A stretch of DNA of 64,000 bases from Labia minor (Eukaryota > Arthropoda > Insecta > Dermaptera > Spongiphoridae), in contig OY720348.1 of the NCBI GenBank assembly GCA_963082975.1, forward strand, positions 59,433,461-59,497,460, written 5' to 3'. The position numbers and the translations under genes are program-made. The notes under the pieces are model-generated. The model worked only from the letters and a program-made list of their open reading frames with translations. It was not told where the DNA came from and did not search any database. Positions within the stretch are counted from its first letter, which is position 1. Every line of letters begins with the position of its first letter. Below are positions 35,901-45,715 of the stretch, piece by piece.

Positions 35901-38900
35901 TAATACTTAAATCTTGTCAGCATCTTAGAAATACATTTTTTAACAATTTTTTTTTGTAAATTTTTCCTTATTGTTTTAATATATAATAAATAAAAAAGTA
36001 TTAACAATGTAAAATTTACTTCCAAAAAGTCATTCATTTTGCTTTAGAACAATATAGTTTACTAAAAAGAACAATTTTATTATGCTTGAAATTTTTTAAG
36101 TGATTTTGTCATTTGTAAACATTTATTGATTACATATATTTTTAAATAAATTTAACCGAAATGTTCCTATCTCTTTAAAAAAATAAATATTTAATAAACA
36201 TAAATCAAGTTAAATAACAATATTATAAATAGGTTGTATATTATAAACAAATTAGTATTATTTAAAATTATACTCCTTTGAATTTTGGAAATGGTACCAA
36301 TATTGTAATACAAATTAAGTTCATATTGCTTCAATCAAGTATATTGTTCAAATCGACACGTGCAGATTGATTAATTCCTTCATATGAAGAGATAGATTGT
36401 CATAGACACTATTAGCTTATCAATTTTAATGTATGAATATAATTATGAAAGATGTAATCAAGAGGTTTTCAAAGGCATTCATATTAAAACAAATTTAAAG
36501 TTATTCTATAAATGTGTAGAAATTTAGAAATTATTAATAATATCATTTCTAAAATAATTTTACGTATTGTGTGTGTGTGTGTGTGAGTGTGAATTAAATG
36601 GGTGCAACACGTAGTCTTTGATATTCGGATACTAGAATAGATACTTTGTAATTTGTAAAGGTTAATGAGATGTTTGTTTAAAAGGAAACCAATTGAGAAA
36701 TGACTAGTGGGTAGTGCCAAACACACGGTAAATTGATATAAAGTCAACCCTCTATATAAGCAACTCATTTGAACCAATTTCAATATAAAAGTTTCTTATT
36801 GGGAAAAGTTGCTTATTGAAAAAAATTGTATTTAAAACACAAAAATATTAATTAATTAACAGAAACTCTATGATAAATTCTAGTAACTATTCTAATTAAA
36901 AGAAATTAACTTCAATACTGGCAGCACAAAACACAAACATATTTCAATAACAGAATATTTTTATAATTTGAGGTTATGTTGTTGTGAACAGCTGTCAACT
37001 CAAATTTTTAGCTTTGAAATAAAATAAGTTGCTTGTATAGAGATTACTTATATAGAGCGTTCACTATATATATATATATATGAGAAAATTAAGTAAAGAT
37101 GGAGGAGACTCAGGATAAAAATAGTTGTATGAATTTCATAAATGTAACTAAAAACTTTCGAAGTAAAATTTAAAAATAATCATTCTTTAAAGTTGAAACT
37201 TTTTAAAAAGGTAAATAAGTTTAATTAAATGTCATTTTCTTTTTTTTTTGCCCCTTTAATATTCGATTCGATAAATGAAGAACCGATTCCAATATCAATT
37301 TCAAAATTCTTTAAATATAAAGAAAAAAAAAAGAAGACTTGTATCAATTACTAATGAATTTGTTTTTGTTTAAGAATTTGACCACTAAGGAAAAAAGAGT
37401 CCAGGCAGTTCTTTCAGCAGCAAGTGTCTATTACACAGGAAACAAGGCTCATGTTATCAAAAAAGCAACAGGCGATTTTAAAATTGGGGCTACTGCAAGT
37501 AAATATGCTAAAATTTAAAATATTTTACATTATTTTTTTTTTCAAATTACTTTATATAATTAATATCAAATTTATTTTAAGATTTTAGTAGTAATGTAGT
37601 ATATAAAAAAAAAAAACTAACAGAAAAATATCATATTTTTAAATTATTTGTTGTTTTCTTAGCTAAAATTTTACATTAATATTTTCTATTTATACTTTAG
37701 TTTAATTATAGCTAATATTTTTTTGAACTTTTTTTTTTTTAAATTTAAATTTTTAATTGAAACCAGTGAAATTTATTTAATGGATGGATAATTATTTTAT
37801 CAATAATTCAATAATAGATTGTTTATTTCAGAGGAACAATTACGGCTGAATGTGAAACCCGATGAATATTTAGATAAATTGGTTGAATATTGTCATATGA
37901 AAATTTATGCCATCGCTACAGTTATGGATACCAGACAAACATGGGCCGATGAGGATGATTTTCAAATAATCAAACCGCCTTTGGACATAAAGGTATCACT
38001 CGCATTAATAACCACAATGGACTTAAATTGGACTTTAAGTTTTAGTTGACAGGCTCAATTCAAAAGCCCATGTGGGTTCGCGCTTGAATGAAAATTTATA
38101 TCATGTAGCTTATATATATATATATATATATAGTATAGTTGCATATTAAAGGGATTTGTATTAAAATACCACATATTTGTAGAATTTTTATATTTATTAG
38201 TTAAATAAAAGTACAACGTTTCGACTGCTTATTCTGCAGCCGTTATCAAGTGCGCTTACTCGACTCAGCGGACTGGGCATTTGGGATGAAACAATACCAC
38301 GGAGGTATCGATACTTTTACTCGAAGCCAATTCGATATCTATTGAAAAATATCGATACTTTCTCGTATCGGTCGATGTTTTCGTAGAATTTCAGGAAAAC
38401 AGTAAAAAATACTGGTATTCTATTTATTGATATAGAGAAGAATATACATGTTTATTTGTTCAATATATATATATATAAAATATTCCCGCCTAAATAACCT
38501 TCTGAAAATGGCGCCAAAATGGGTGCTGAAATGTCGTGAAAACAACCTCACAAAAATACGAGATAAATACCCGGAAAAATCTCACAATAATATATATATA
38601 TATATATATATTGAAAAAATAAATACACTTATGATCGGATAGATTCAGCTAAGTAAAAAATTCATTTTTTAATGTGCTCCCTAAAAATAATAGTTTTATT
38701 AGATGTTTTTTATAATTGCAAATTTTTCATAAATAAAAATATGAAATTTTGTTTATTTTAGTTTAAATATATTTTCAAATAAGTATATCATTTTCCAATT
38801 TCAAATATTGTTTACAAATATTGTTTACAAACTTGTATTTTTGACCGATATCTACTTGGTACTAGATTCCAAAGAATTGGTTCCAAAAGTACTTGGTATC

Positions 38901-40796
38901 GAAAGAAAAGTATCAAATAAGTACTTGTATTTACTAGTATTGTTTCATCCCTACTGAGCAGTAATTTTATCATAGTTGCATAGATTCTAAAATTTACTTT
39001 GGAAGTTCGATCCCAAATATATCAACTTGGCAAACAGCTTATTACTTTTTTTCTGTAAATCTTAAATCATGAATAAGCAATGATAATTTGAAAGTACGAT
39101 TAAGATTAAATTTATATTTATATGATACACAAAAAAAAGGTATGTCAGAGAAAGGAAATTTTCATAAATTTATCAATTCTATGATGAAATCAATTGAATT
39201 TCCATGAACAATGAAAATGGTTTCCGTGGACATGACGTTTTAAGGGCTTGTTTCATTCTAAGAAATAACAGGATTTCTGGGAGAAAGGGTTTTCATCACA
39301 AAACAACCTCTACTTAGCTAGTGCCTGTCCCAACTTCGACGAAAGACCTTCCAGGACCCTGTGGTTTTGTGGTTAAGGTACCCGTGTGCTAAGTAGAACG
39401 ATTTTTTTTCGTTCGAGACGACAGAGGCCTGAATTCAATGGAAATTTTATAAAATCAATCAGTGAAGAAAATTCGTCTCTAAAATGGAAACCAATTCATT
39501 TATAATTAAAAATAATTTATAATAATAATAAACATTGAATTAGATATTTTGGGAATTTATCTAATAGGCAAAAATTGGTTTTATTCTATTTAGTTTGTAA
39601 CATTATATTTTCACAACGCACACAAAATAATTAGGTTCAATTTTCTTTAAACAAAAATTATGACCTGTCCGTTGTGGTGTTTTCGATCTACAAAAATAAA
39701 AATCTGGAGTGTCTCCACTAAACTATCTCGCAAATTTGGATTGGATTAATTAACACATATATTATATTTAAATTAAATTATAATTAAAATTATAAATTAT
39801 AAATTAAAATTAATAAATATATATTAAATAAGCGCGTGTTTGGTTCTTTGTTGATGGCACCACGTTTCGTGTTGGCGCGTGATTTGCGTTCGTGTTAAAA
39901 AATTAATTCCGGTACTTTCAGCGATTCAATCAAGCTGAAATTCTATATATAGCAGTTTTATACAATTTTTAATCATGTGAAAAATTATCAAACATATATC
40001 TTTATTTTTACGGTCACTTTAGAGGAAAAAAATCGAAACGTTGTAGGTAATGACCCTCTTCCGGTTGAGCTACATTTCTCAAAAGTTGATAGAAAACTAC
40101 GAATTTTGAATAATGCCCGTGTACCAAATTACATGATTCTAGCTCAAACAGTTTTTAAGTAATCTTGTCTACATACATACACACACACAGAAATTTTCTC
40201 AACCTTAGTGAAAAAGGCTCAGGGACCTTCAAAACGTATAAAAACATCAAAATCTCGACATCGAAAATTTTCACGAAATAGTAAAAATTATTGCTTTTCC
40301 TTTGATAGAATTCAAATAAACAAAAATAAATAAATACAAATCAAAATTAGATGAATATAATATAGAATACTTAACGTAATTGGTTTGTTGTTTTTTTATT
40401 ATTTTTTCAATACTTCTGCTTATTGATTTTTTTTTTTTTTAGATAAAAAAAGAATTGCGTGTAAATCAACCGACAACCGTCTCTTTTGGATTTAAAAATC
40501 CACTTAAGAAAACGTTAACAAATTGCAAGTTTAATTACCAAGGGCCTGGATTGACTAAAAACAAAACACTAGAATACAGGTAAAAGCTTATGTTCAAGAG
40601 TGATTAATTGAAAATTTAATTTGAGCCATTAACATAAATAAATGTCCATCGCAGAGACGTGGCCCCTGAAGAAGTGGTGCGCCTTGAACACCGTTTCACT
40701 CCAATTAAGGAGGGATCGCAGAGGCTGGTTGCCACTTTCTGCTCCAAGGAGCTGGTAGATATCACAGGCGTCGTCCAGGTCGAGGTCTTCGAATAA
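23763..40796 (+). CDS. Tg: Transglutaminase (protein-glutamine gamma-glutamyltransferase), C-terminal half
   Basis: Six exons: 23763-23931, 31826-32090, 37375-37498, 37832-37992, 40443-40579 and 40655-40796. All have GT/AG boundaries and join without a stop into 331 residues. The product is a calcium-dependent enzyme that crosslinks Gln to Lys side chains; arthropod members act in clotting, cuticle and immunity. Present are the end of the catalytic core (YQCGPASLEAI, SVNADLIRW) and both C-terminal beta-barrels. The Asn and Asp of VNADL and the two Glu of EEGSKAER occupy the known calcium-site positions. The catalytic Cys, His and Asp exons lie upstream, outside the window, so the start is not visible. 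Family members are ~700-770 aa, so over half is missing. Introns are 0.1-7.9 kb and full of transposons. Intact as far as seen. Confidence 0.95.
24200..24575. repeat. Compound (TAG)n/(TAA)n microsatellite in intron
   Basis: About 375 bp of trinucleotides (AGT, AAT, AGC, ATT) with internal higher-order repeats of roughly 100 bp. It produces long low-complexity frames (poly-Ser/Asn on +, poly-Leu on -) that are not genes. Confidence 0.85.
24613..25997. other. Transglutaminase intron without recognised elements
   Basis: AT-rich with A and T runs. A less AT-rich patch at 25550-25750 has no clear identity. Confidence 0.5.
25998..26113 (-). mobile_element. Family B fragment, hairpin end only
   Basis: Carries the hairpin GAGTG/CACTT-type end, the CTATCTCGC sub-terminal repeat and the AT-rich segment. 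It is directly followed by a second, longer B copy in the same orientation. Confidence 0.7.
26117..26564 (-). mobile_element. Family B helentron-like element, internally deleted
   Basis: Runs from the hairpin end (GGAGTGTCTCCACTC) to AAGAGATAGTAA. The microsatellite and CAGGGACC region near the native 5' end are deleted. Confidence 0.78.
26903..27288. mobile_element. pogo-like MITE P, copy 1
   Basis: Terminal inverted repeats CAGTGAACGGTCTATATAA and TATATAGAGCGTTCACTG, flanked by TA. 386 bp, no coding capacity. Two relatives lie at 36741-37065 and 41032-41423. TA target and CAGTGAAC ends suggest the Tc1/mariner-pogo group. Confidence 0.78.
27621..27899. mobile_element. 279-bp hAT-type MITE
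   Basis: Ends CAAGGTTTCTCAACC and (inverted) CAGTGATTTTCAACC, with an 8-bp duplication GTGCAAGC / GTGTAAGC. Contains C-rich and G-rich tracts. Confidence 0.8.
28019..28614. repeat. Dispersed repeat with CTAGCTG start and TATATATAGA end
   Basis: Begins ACTAGCTGCTCCGAGCGCC with a GGGGGCTCCGCCCCC hairpin. It ends with two successive tails, each containing ACAGACATTGCC then TTTTATATATATAGA (28470-28493, 28590-28612). The second is preceded by a segment including GTTTCACCGTAATCGGACGG. Resembles widespread arthropod repeats; class not assignable by eye. Confidence 0.5.
29200..29700 (-). mobile_element. mariner element, internally deleted
   Basis: Terminal repeats CGAGGACAGGTCAATAAGTC and (inverted) CCAGGGCAGGTCAATAAGTC, flanked by TA. 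On the minus strand the catalytic-end phrase YSPDLAPSDYFLF and the C-terminal LEGIKKLE / EFKGDYVKK remain, with stops. At ~500 bp instead of ~1.3 kb it lacks the N-terminal DNA-binding domain. Confidence 0.88.
29703..30809. other. Transglutaminase intron, AT-rich, no recognised elements
   Basis: Nothing coding or repetitive stands out apart from simple A/T runs. Confidence 0.5.
30810..31805. repeat. Imperfect tandem duplication (about 0.5 kb) before a transglutaminase exon
   Basis: 30815-31320 is repeated at 31345-31805 with about 40 bp deleted in the second copy. Shared landmarks are TTTTGTCAATGG, GGATGGAGTTGTTGAGAATA and CGACAGAGATAACTAAATAG. The second copy ends 20 bp before the exon acceptor. 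Confidence 0.85.
31826..32090 (+). CDS. Transglutaminase exon: core end and start of first beta-barrel
   Basis: Reads HIGRVIYTKAPF... through DREDVTLQYKAEEGSKAER, then ITVNIK at donor AAG/GTAATA. It contains the Glu pair of the calcium site and the linker to barrel 1. The acceptor TTTTTTTGTTAG directly follows a tandem intronic duplication. Confidence 0.95.
32091..32827. other. Intron sequence without recognised elements
   Basis: AT-rich; an A run at 32384-32400. Confidence 0.45.
32828..32910. mobile_element. 83-bp TTAA-flanked MITE (family D), copy 2
   Basis: Same length and near-identical to 21471-21553. Flanked by TTAA at 32824-32827 and 32911-32914. Confidence 0.75.
32915..33006 (-). 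mobile_element. Family A fragment
   Basis: Carries the GACCGACGG sub-terminal repeat and the next ~70 bp only. Its hairpin end is lost at the junction with the TTAA MITE. Confidence 0.65.
33256..33725 (-). mobile_element. Family A element, left arm of an inverted pair
   Basis: Starts with the hairpin end TAAGTTGACCTGTGGCCAGG and runs to TATACGGATGGATGG, missing the native 5' terminal ~150 bp. Forms a large palindrome with 33806-34142. Confidence 0.8.
33806..34142 (+). mobile_element. Family A short form, right arm of an inverted pair
   Basis: Starts at the internal A block (CGACGATAGAAAGGGAAGGG) and ends with the hairpin GACC...GGTC and CAACTTAT. It lacks everything 5' of that internal block. 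Confidence 0.78.
34143..34850. other. Intron sequence; one weak open frame
   Basis: A + frame at 34180-34440 is open, but it is AT-rich and featureless. A direct relative of 34590-34800 occurs at 36180-36400. Confidence 0.4.
34852..35100 (-). mobile_element. tRNA-derived SINE, copy 1
   Basis: On the minus strand the head contains a B-box-like GGTTCAAGTCT (35068-35058), followed by the body shared with 42564-42845 and 60984-61267 (GGAGGCGCTACTTT, ACCTCATTGATATAACCGAC in reverse). The tail ends AAAAGTCAGAGG. Confidence 0.78.
35370..35403 (+). other. G-rich tract with G-quadruplex potential
   Basis: Successive runs GGG, GGG, GGGGGG, GGG, GGGG and GGG with loops of 1-5 bases in otherwise AT-rich intron DNA. 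Confidence 0.6.
35626..35881. repeat. Inverted repeat with CCGAAACGTC motifs
   Basis: Ends ATGAGAAGTAATTTTCGG and (inverted) ATGAGAAGTTATTTCCG. Inside are two opposed copies of GACGTTTCGGCAT-ATTTTCAAG. Such GAAACGTC phrases are common in Penelope-like element termini. No reverse transcriptase is present. Confidence 0.5.
35882..36740. other. Intron sequence; duplicated AT-rich block
   Basis: 36180-36400 repeats 34590-34800 (shared TCAATCAAGTATATTGTTCA). A (GT)n run lies at 36569-36585. Confidence 0.5.
36741..37065. mobile_element. pogo-like MITE P, copy 2
   Basis: Internal sequence collinear with 26903-27288 (CTGGCAGCACAAAACACAAA). The left end has decayed (AAGTCAACCCTCTATATAAG). It lies 310 bp before a transglutaminase exon. 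Confidence 0.75.
37375..37498 (+). CDS. Transglutaminase exon: first beta-barrel, part 1
   Basis: Reads NLTTKEKRVQAVLSAASVYY... to GATA, with acceptor TTTGTTTAAG and donor A/GTAAAT; 41 codons plus 1 nt. Confidence 0.93.
37832..37992 (+). CDS. Transglutaminase exon: first beta-barrel, part 2
   Basis: Reads KEQLRLNVKPDEYLDKLVEY..., with KIYAIATVMDTRQTW and a final PPLDIK. These are characteristic transglutaminase barrel phrases. Acceptor TTATTTCAG, donor AAG/GTATCA. Confidence 0.95.
38155..38262. repeat. Short Penelope-terminus-like fragment
   Basis: On the minus strand it reads TTGATAACGGCTGC, a 7-base loop, then GCAGTCGAAACGTTG. This resembles the stem II and GAAAC part of hammerhead-type motifs in Penelope-like elements, but the CTGATGA core is not intact. 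Confidence 0.35.
38281..38953. mobile_element. hAT-like non-autonomous element, ~670 bp
   Basis: Ends TTGGGATGAAACAATAC and (inverted) TAGGGATGAAACAATAC. The flanking octamers CTGGGCAT and CTGAGCAG match at 6 of 8 positions. Internal TATCGATAC palindromic words recur near both ends. A short frame around 38508 is not recognisable. Confidence 0.6.
38962..39702. other. Intron sequence without recognised elements
   Basis: Contains a less AT-rich patch at 39290-39440 with no clear coding frame. Confidence 0.45.
39703..40284 (-). mobile_element. Family B helentron-like element
   Basis: From the hairpin end GGAGTGTCTCCACT to CACGAAATAGTAA. The CA microsatellite and CAGGGACC segment are present; the native 5' GCAATACTATCTC stem is deleted. 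Confidence 0.82.
40443..40579 (+). CDS. Transglutaminase exon: second beta-barrel, part 1
   Basis: Reads IKKELRVNQPTTVSFGFKNP... to KNKTLEYR across the next junction. It is preceded by a T-tract acceptor ending TTTTAG. A family B element ends only 158 bp upstream. Confidence 0.93.
40655..40796 (+). CDS. Transglutaminase terminal exon with stop
   Basis: Reads RDVAPEEVVRLEHRFTPIKEG... to VVQVEVFE and TAA at 40794-40796. The intron before it is only 75 bp. The GC-rich coding sequence contrasts with the AT-rich 3' flank. Confidence 0.94.
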
Positions 40797-40844
40797 AATT
40801 CAACATCATTCAAATGGAAAGAAAGGGGGAAGGAGCTCCATAAA

Positions 40845-40850
40845 AATAAA
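40845..40850 (+). promoter_or_regulatory. Candidate polyadenylation signal of transglutaminase
   Basis: AATAAA lies 49 bases after the stop codon. In such AT-rich DNA the hexamer is common, so this rests on position. Confidence 0.4.
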
Positions 40851-41031
40851 AAAAATCACCGTTGTGGATTGGAATCTTTTTTTCTTACTTTCTTTTTTTT
40901 TTATTTTGATTTCTTTGATTAATGAGGATGAAAAATCAATTATTCAATTAAACAGTATATTTTTCAAATTAAAAAAAATCCATCTTTCACATTTAATACT
41001 TTTTTGGCCTCTCCAGTGTTATATATAAATA

Positions 41032-41420
41032 CAGTGAACGCTCCATATAAGCAACACTCTTTATAACCAACCTTTATAGAAACAACTTTTTTAGTTCACC
41101 TGTTCTGTAGAAGCAACTTATTTTATTTAAAAGCTAATTATTTGAGTTGACAGCTGTTCACAACAACATAACCTCAAATTATAAAATATTCTGTTATTGA
41201 AATATGTTTGTGTTTTGTGCTGCCAGTATTGAAGTCAATTTCTTTTAATTAAAATAGTTATTTATATTTATTCAGACACAGTTTAGTTAGTTATAGAAAT
41301 GAGGGAAAATATTTTCCTGTCGGTGTTATTTTATACTCCATTTTTCCCTATAACGAACTTTTCTCAATAAGAAACTTTTTTATTGAAATTGGTTCAAATG
41401 AGTTGCTTATATAGAGCGTT

Positions 41421-41423
<3 letters not shown>
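41032..41423. mobile_element. pogo-like MITE P, copy 3
   Basis: Opposite orientation to copies 1 and 2. Ends CAGTGAACGCTCCATATAAG and TATATAGAGCGTTCC. It follows the transglutaminase 3' end by about 180 bp and carries ~100 bp of extra internal sequence (41262-41350). Confidence 0.75.
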
Positions 41424-41451
<28 letters not shown>

Positions 41452-41856
41452 AGTAAAAATATTAATTATATATAATTATATATTTGATGAAATAATCATT
41501 CATATAGATTTATTTCCATATATTTTGTATTATTTTATTTATTTATTTAATCGTTTATTTATTATTAGTATTTATTATTTATAAGTCAATCTGAATAAAA
41601 ATTGTTATTTTTTGGATTTGGGTAGGGGCTGAAACATTGAAATCAATCAGGATCTAGTCAGTTGCTAACTGGTTGTCTGGCTGTGTCCAGCCAAAGATGG
41701 TTTGATACTTCATAAAGGGGTTTCGTGGGTGGAATGATGGATGATTATTTCATGGAACAAATGGCCTTTGCCGCTTAAGTGCCTTAAAACCCTAAAATAA
41801 TAATAATAATAATCAATATATAAATTGAATGTAAAAAAATAATTTCTTTAATAATA

Positions 41857-41891
<35 letters not shown>

Positions 41892-42563
41892 TCATTTAGA
41901 ATATTCATCTATTAAAAGCAATATCAAATAATAAAAATAATATTAATTTAATAAAAAAATAATCTTTTGGAAAGTTCATATTTTTAATAATATATATATA
42001 TATATATTTTAGTTTATAATTTAATTTATAAAATATTTAGAATATTTATTGAACGTTATGTTTTATTAATTTACTTTTAATTTATTCAAACCACATTTAT
42101 AAATATTAATAATTTTTTATTAGAATTTCTTAATATATATATATATATATATATATTTATTTTATTTCAATGATAGGAATGAAATGAATTAATTGAATGA
42201 TTAAAGTAAAGTGAATTTATTTATTATTAAGGAAGGGATAGGATCGGTTTGTGTCACTCGAGAATGATCAATTCATCAATATTAATTCGATATTAGCCAT
42301 TGGTGAATGTCTCTGCACTTGTATTCAAATCAATCGGAGAGGAAAATAAAAATAAAAAAAGAATAAATCAATAATATAGTAGAAATTTCAATATTTTTGT
42401 ATTAATTTAACACCGAACATATTTGATGATTTTTATTTGTGTTTGAAAAAAAATCTATTAAATTAATCATACATTTTTTTGTTTTATAATATATTATTTA
42501 TAATAATTATATTAATTAAATATAACTAGGTATATTGTATTTTTACATCATATTTATTGATCA
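41424..42563. other. Intergenic AT-rich region with microsatellites
   Basis: Contains (TA)n at 41426-41452, (AAT)n near 41858-41891, and more (TA)n at 41990-42007 and 42133-42155. No genes seen. Confidence 0.6.
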
Positions 42564-42845
42564 GGCGGCACAGGGTGAGAAGTAGCGAAGCAGCCTCACA
42601 TTCTAGTGGTTCTGGGTTCAAGTCCCGACCCTGGCAAGAGAATTTCTCTAGCTGGGGAGTCAACCCAGCATCCGGGATCAAAATTGGACAGCTATTTGAT
42701 AAAAAGTAGCGCCTCCGATCAAAATAATCAAGGTAAAGGTTGATAGGACCCGTTTTACTGATCATAGGACACCTCATTGATATAACCGACTTGATTGGCC
42801 TTGTCACTTGAGTAGGGCGTACGAAAGTCAGAGGATTTTTTTTAT
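42564..42845 (+). mobile_element. tRNA-derived SINE, copy 2
   Basis: Head with B box GGTTCAAGTCC (42615-42625), conserved body and a T-rich tail after GTCAGAGG. A long antisense frame through it is a shadow. Confidence 0.82.
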
Positions 42846-43277
42846 TTATTGATCAGAGCTATAGTATTTATTTATATATATATTAACCAAAAGATATTAT
42901 TCAAAATTTATTCATTTGTTTTTAAAGAAAATCTAAATTAAAAAAAAAAAATTAAGATAAATTTGCAAGTTGCATTGCTATTCCGCCAAATCAGAAACAA
43001 ATAAATGCTTGCAATAGCACCATCTAAAAACTCAACCTTTTTTAAGGGTCGATATCTCATGACACCCTTCGAGGGCCCAACCGATTATTATCGTATTTAA
43101 AATTAAATTAGCATAGAAACAAGAAATCATAAAAAGGACCTTTCTAAATTTAGAGTATTTATTAATAATATTTTATATATATTTATATATATATATCAAA
43201 TTTATTAGGACAATAAATTATTGCATGTTATTTTTAAACAATTCATTTCTGTGTGGTATGCATATAAATAATAATAA

Positions 43278-43312
<35 letters not shown>

Positions 43313-44246
43313 CACCACTTTGTAACTAGATTAAACTGATTATTTTTAATAATTTATATTTATATTTATAATAATAACATTATAAAAAAAAAAAATAAAA
43401 TAAAACTATTTTATATGTTAATTCAAGAATAACTAAACAAAAAATCGGATTTATTTTTTTAAATTTTTTTATTCCGGGCACAAGCGAAAAATCAACAAAC
43501 CACACTCATTAATAGACACACTTTTAAATGTAAAATAAACATAAAAATGTTTTTGTGGTACATTTCCACGAATCAAATTCAATCATAGATCCTTCTGTGA
43601 TAACTTTTTTCATATACACGAAAGAATTAGTTATATATCAGTAAGAATTGATTTGTCTTCCTTCAAATAAAGGGTGGGGCTGTCAAAGCGCACGATTACC
43701 ATAGTTGGTAGAGTGGAATGAGGGATGTAAGTGGTGAACCAATCGATCTACAGATTTGGAAATTAGGAACCATGCAACATTGGACTAGTGAACAGCGAGG
43801 AGGGTGTAATGTGTGTAATAATATAAACCTTTCCCAATTTTATTTATTTATTTATTTGTTTTATGATCTCATTTCGGCAGTTAGAGAGATGAAAACTGAT
43901 GGTTTTGTAATTCTAATGCACCCTCCATATAGTTTTAGTCAAAAAATGCGAAGAGGTTACGATGGACGGGACATTTGATTCGATAAAAGAGGGGATAAAA
44001 GATTCATGCAAAGATTATTTATTTGGAAACCAATTGTGTCCAAAATGGTGGTCACCAATTTACTCAATTCAAAAAATAAACATTTTTTTTCTGTTTGAGT
44101 TGAAATTTCCATTTAAGATTTGTTGCAATATTTAACTAAAAAACTATTTCTGTGTGTGTGTTTTTTTTAATACTTAGAATTGTGCGGTTTGCCTGCCCCA
44201 CCCATTACCAACAAATTTCAGTGAAACGTTTCCCACAATGTTTTTT
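42846..44246. other. Intergenic AT-rich region; one unassigned small frame
   Basis: Contains (TA)n at 43284-43310. A + frame at 43718-43978 starts in a less AT-rich patch (MRDVSGEPIDLQIW) but continues into low-complexity Phe/Tyr. It is unrecognised and weak. Confidence 0.4.
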
Positions 44247-44667
44247 TACCGACCAACGATAGGAAGGGGAGGCATTGTTTTCACACCAAAATTTCACATG
44301 TGGAGATTTTTACATATCTCCACGAATCATGCCATTTATTAACATAAAAAAATTTTTTTTAGCATGATGTCTGTCCGTCTGTCCATTATGTTTCCATACT
44401 TGTACAGTTTGAACGGCTCAACGAATTTCGATAAAATTTGGTATATTTACTTAATGCATCAGTAGCATGAATTCATCAACTTTTGTTGTATATCAGAAAA
44501 CCGGAAGTGGTAGTTTACAAAGTATTAATATTATATTCATTGTCGGAAAATCACTTAAAATATAGCAGGGATTAATAATTGAGTAATTAAACTGAAAATT
44601 TTTAAAAACCAAGATAATTTAATTGAGTAATTTTAATTCAAGTTTTAAAAATATATTTTTTTTTATG

Positions 44668-44716
<49 letters not shown>

Positions 44717-44808
44717 TAATACACTATAATATATAATATAATATACATATGTTTGAAAATTAAAATATTTCAAATCGTCAGTCGGTTCTGTGCCTGGCCA
44801 CAGCTCAT
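44247..44808 (+). mobile_element. Family A element, diverged subfamily
   Basis: Native start TTACCGACCAACGATAG, GTCC microsatellite, GAAATTTGGTA-like site, CAACTTTTG and CCGGAAGTGG. Then a different middle (ACAAAGTATTAATATTATATTC...), a (TA)n run at 44671-44711, and the ending TCGTCAGTCGGTTC plus GGCCACAG. The middle is shared with 62435-62640. Confidence 0.75.
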
Positions 44809-45510
44809 TTTTTGCATTGAAAACAAACATTGATCTCTTTCCAAAAATCAAATTATTCTCCTAAATTTGTTCTGTTAAAGAATGAACATCGAGTGTTTGG
44901 TAAAAATTATTTTAATTGTGCCCAGCTAAAAAAAATATCATTTTTTATTTTATATAATAACTTTATTAATAATAATAATAATAGATATGAATGAATTAAA
45001 ACATTTATATAGTAATCAATTTTAATTTAATTTTATATTTCATTAGTCTGAATTAATATTAATTTGTTTTATTTTTTTAATAAATATTGTATTTGTATAT
45101 TTATAGGCATAATAAAAGAGAAAATGGATGAAAAGAGAAAATTGGTCTCAAGTGGAACTTTATTTAATTCCTCTTCCTGGATTATTTATTTCGTTTCAGG
45201 TGTTTTGAGAGAGGAGTGATCATCCAATGGCGGTATTTAAAGGTTGTAATAAAACAAGCTAGTTATAATATTGATGGAGCTAATCAAAGCCCTCAATCCG
45301 TATACCGAAAAGGAACTTCAGAATTGGGTCATATAAAAAGGAATTATGAAAAATTATGGGATGTAAATTCGAATTGGATGGATGGTTTATTGCTACTGAA
45401 TATATAAGATAGTAGAAAAATTTTCCATTTTATTTTAGACTAAAGTTAATAACCTAATATTTATTTGAGTTAATATTTATTTTTCTTATGTTTTTTTTTA
45501 TGAAGTGTGA
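44809..45510 (+). other. Intergenic region with an unassigned open frame
   Basis: A + frame at 45216-45407 follows an acceptor-like TTTCGTTTCAG (45189-45199) and reads IIQWRYLKVVIKQASYNIDG..., ending at 45407. It could be a stray exon; no family recognised. Confidence 0.2.
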
Positions 45511-45665
45511 CGAGTGACCATCATTATCATCATCAAACAGCTTTCATTTCATCCACTGCTGAATATAAGCCTCCCTCCATCCATCTCTGTTCTGTACTTC
45601 ACTTATCCAGTTTTATACTCGATTCTTCCGAGGTCCTTTGACCAACGAGTCTTCCTCTGTTACGA
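45511..45665. repeat. LINE 3'-end-like fragment
   Basis: ATCATCAAACAGC... then TCCACTGCTGAATATAAGCC resembles the widespread arthropod phrase near the ends of non-LTR retrotransposons. Short and decayed. Confidence 0.4.
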
Positions 45666-45715
45666 AATCCATCATTTTATTAGCTTAGCCTGAGCTTTTT
45701 CTTGTCTCTCAACGA

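Noticed and set aside
38200..38245. Active hammerhead ribozyme
   Set aside because: Stem II and GAAAC are visible but the CTGATGA core is altered and helices I and III are not evident.
39977..40162. 61-aa frame before a transglutaminase exon
   Set aside because: It is family B element sequence, repeated at several other places.
42526..42807. 93-aa frame antisense to the SINE (and the + frames at 34837-35142 and 60979-61242)
   Set aside because: Fully inside the tRNA-derived SINE; similar proteins result from the shared repeat.
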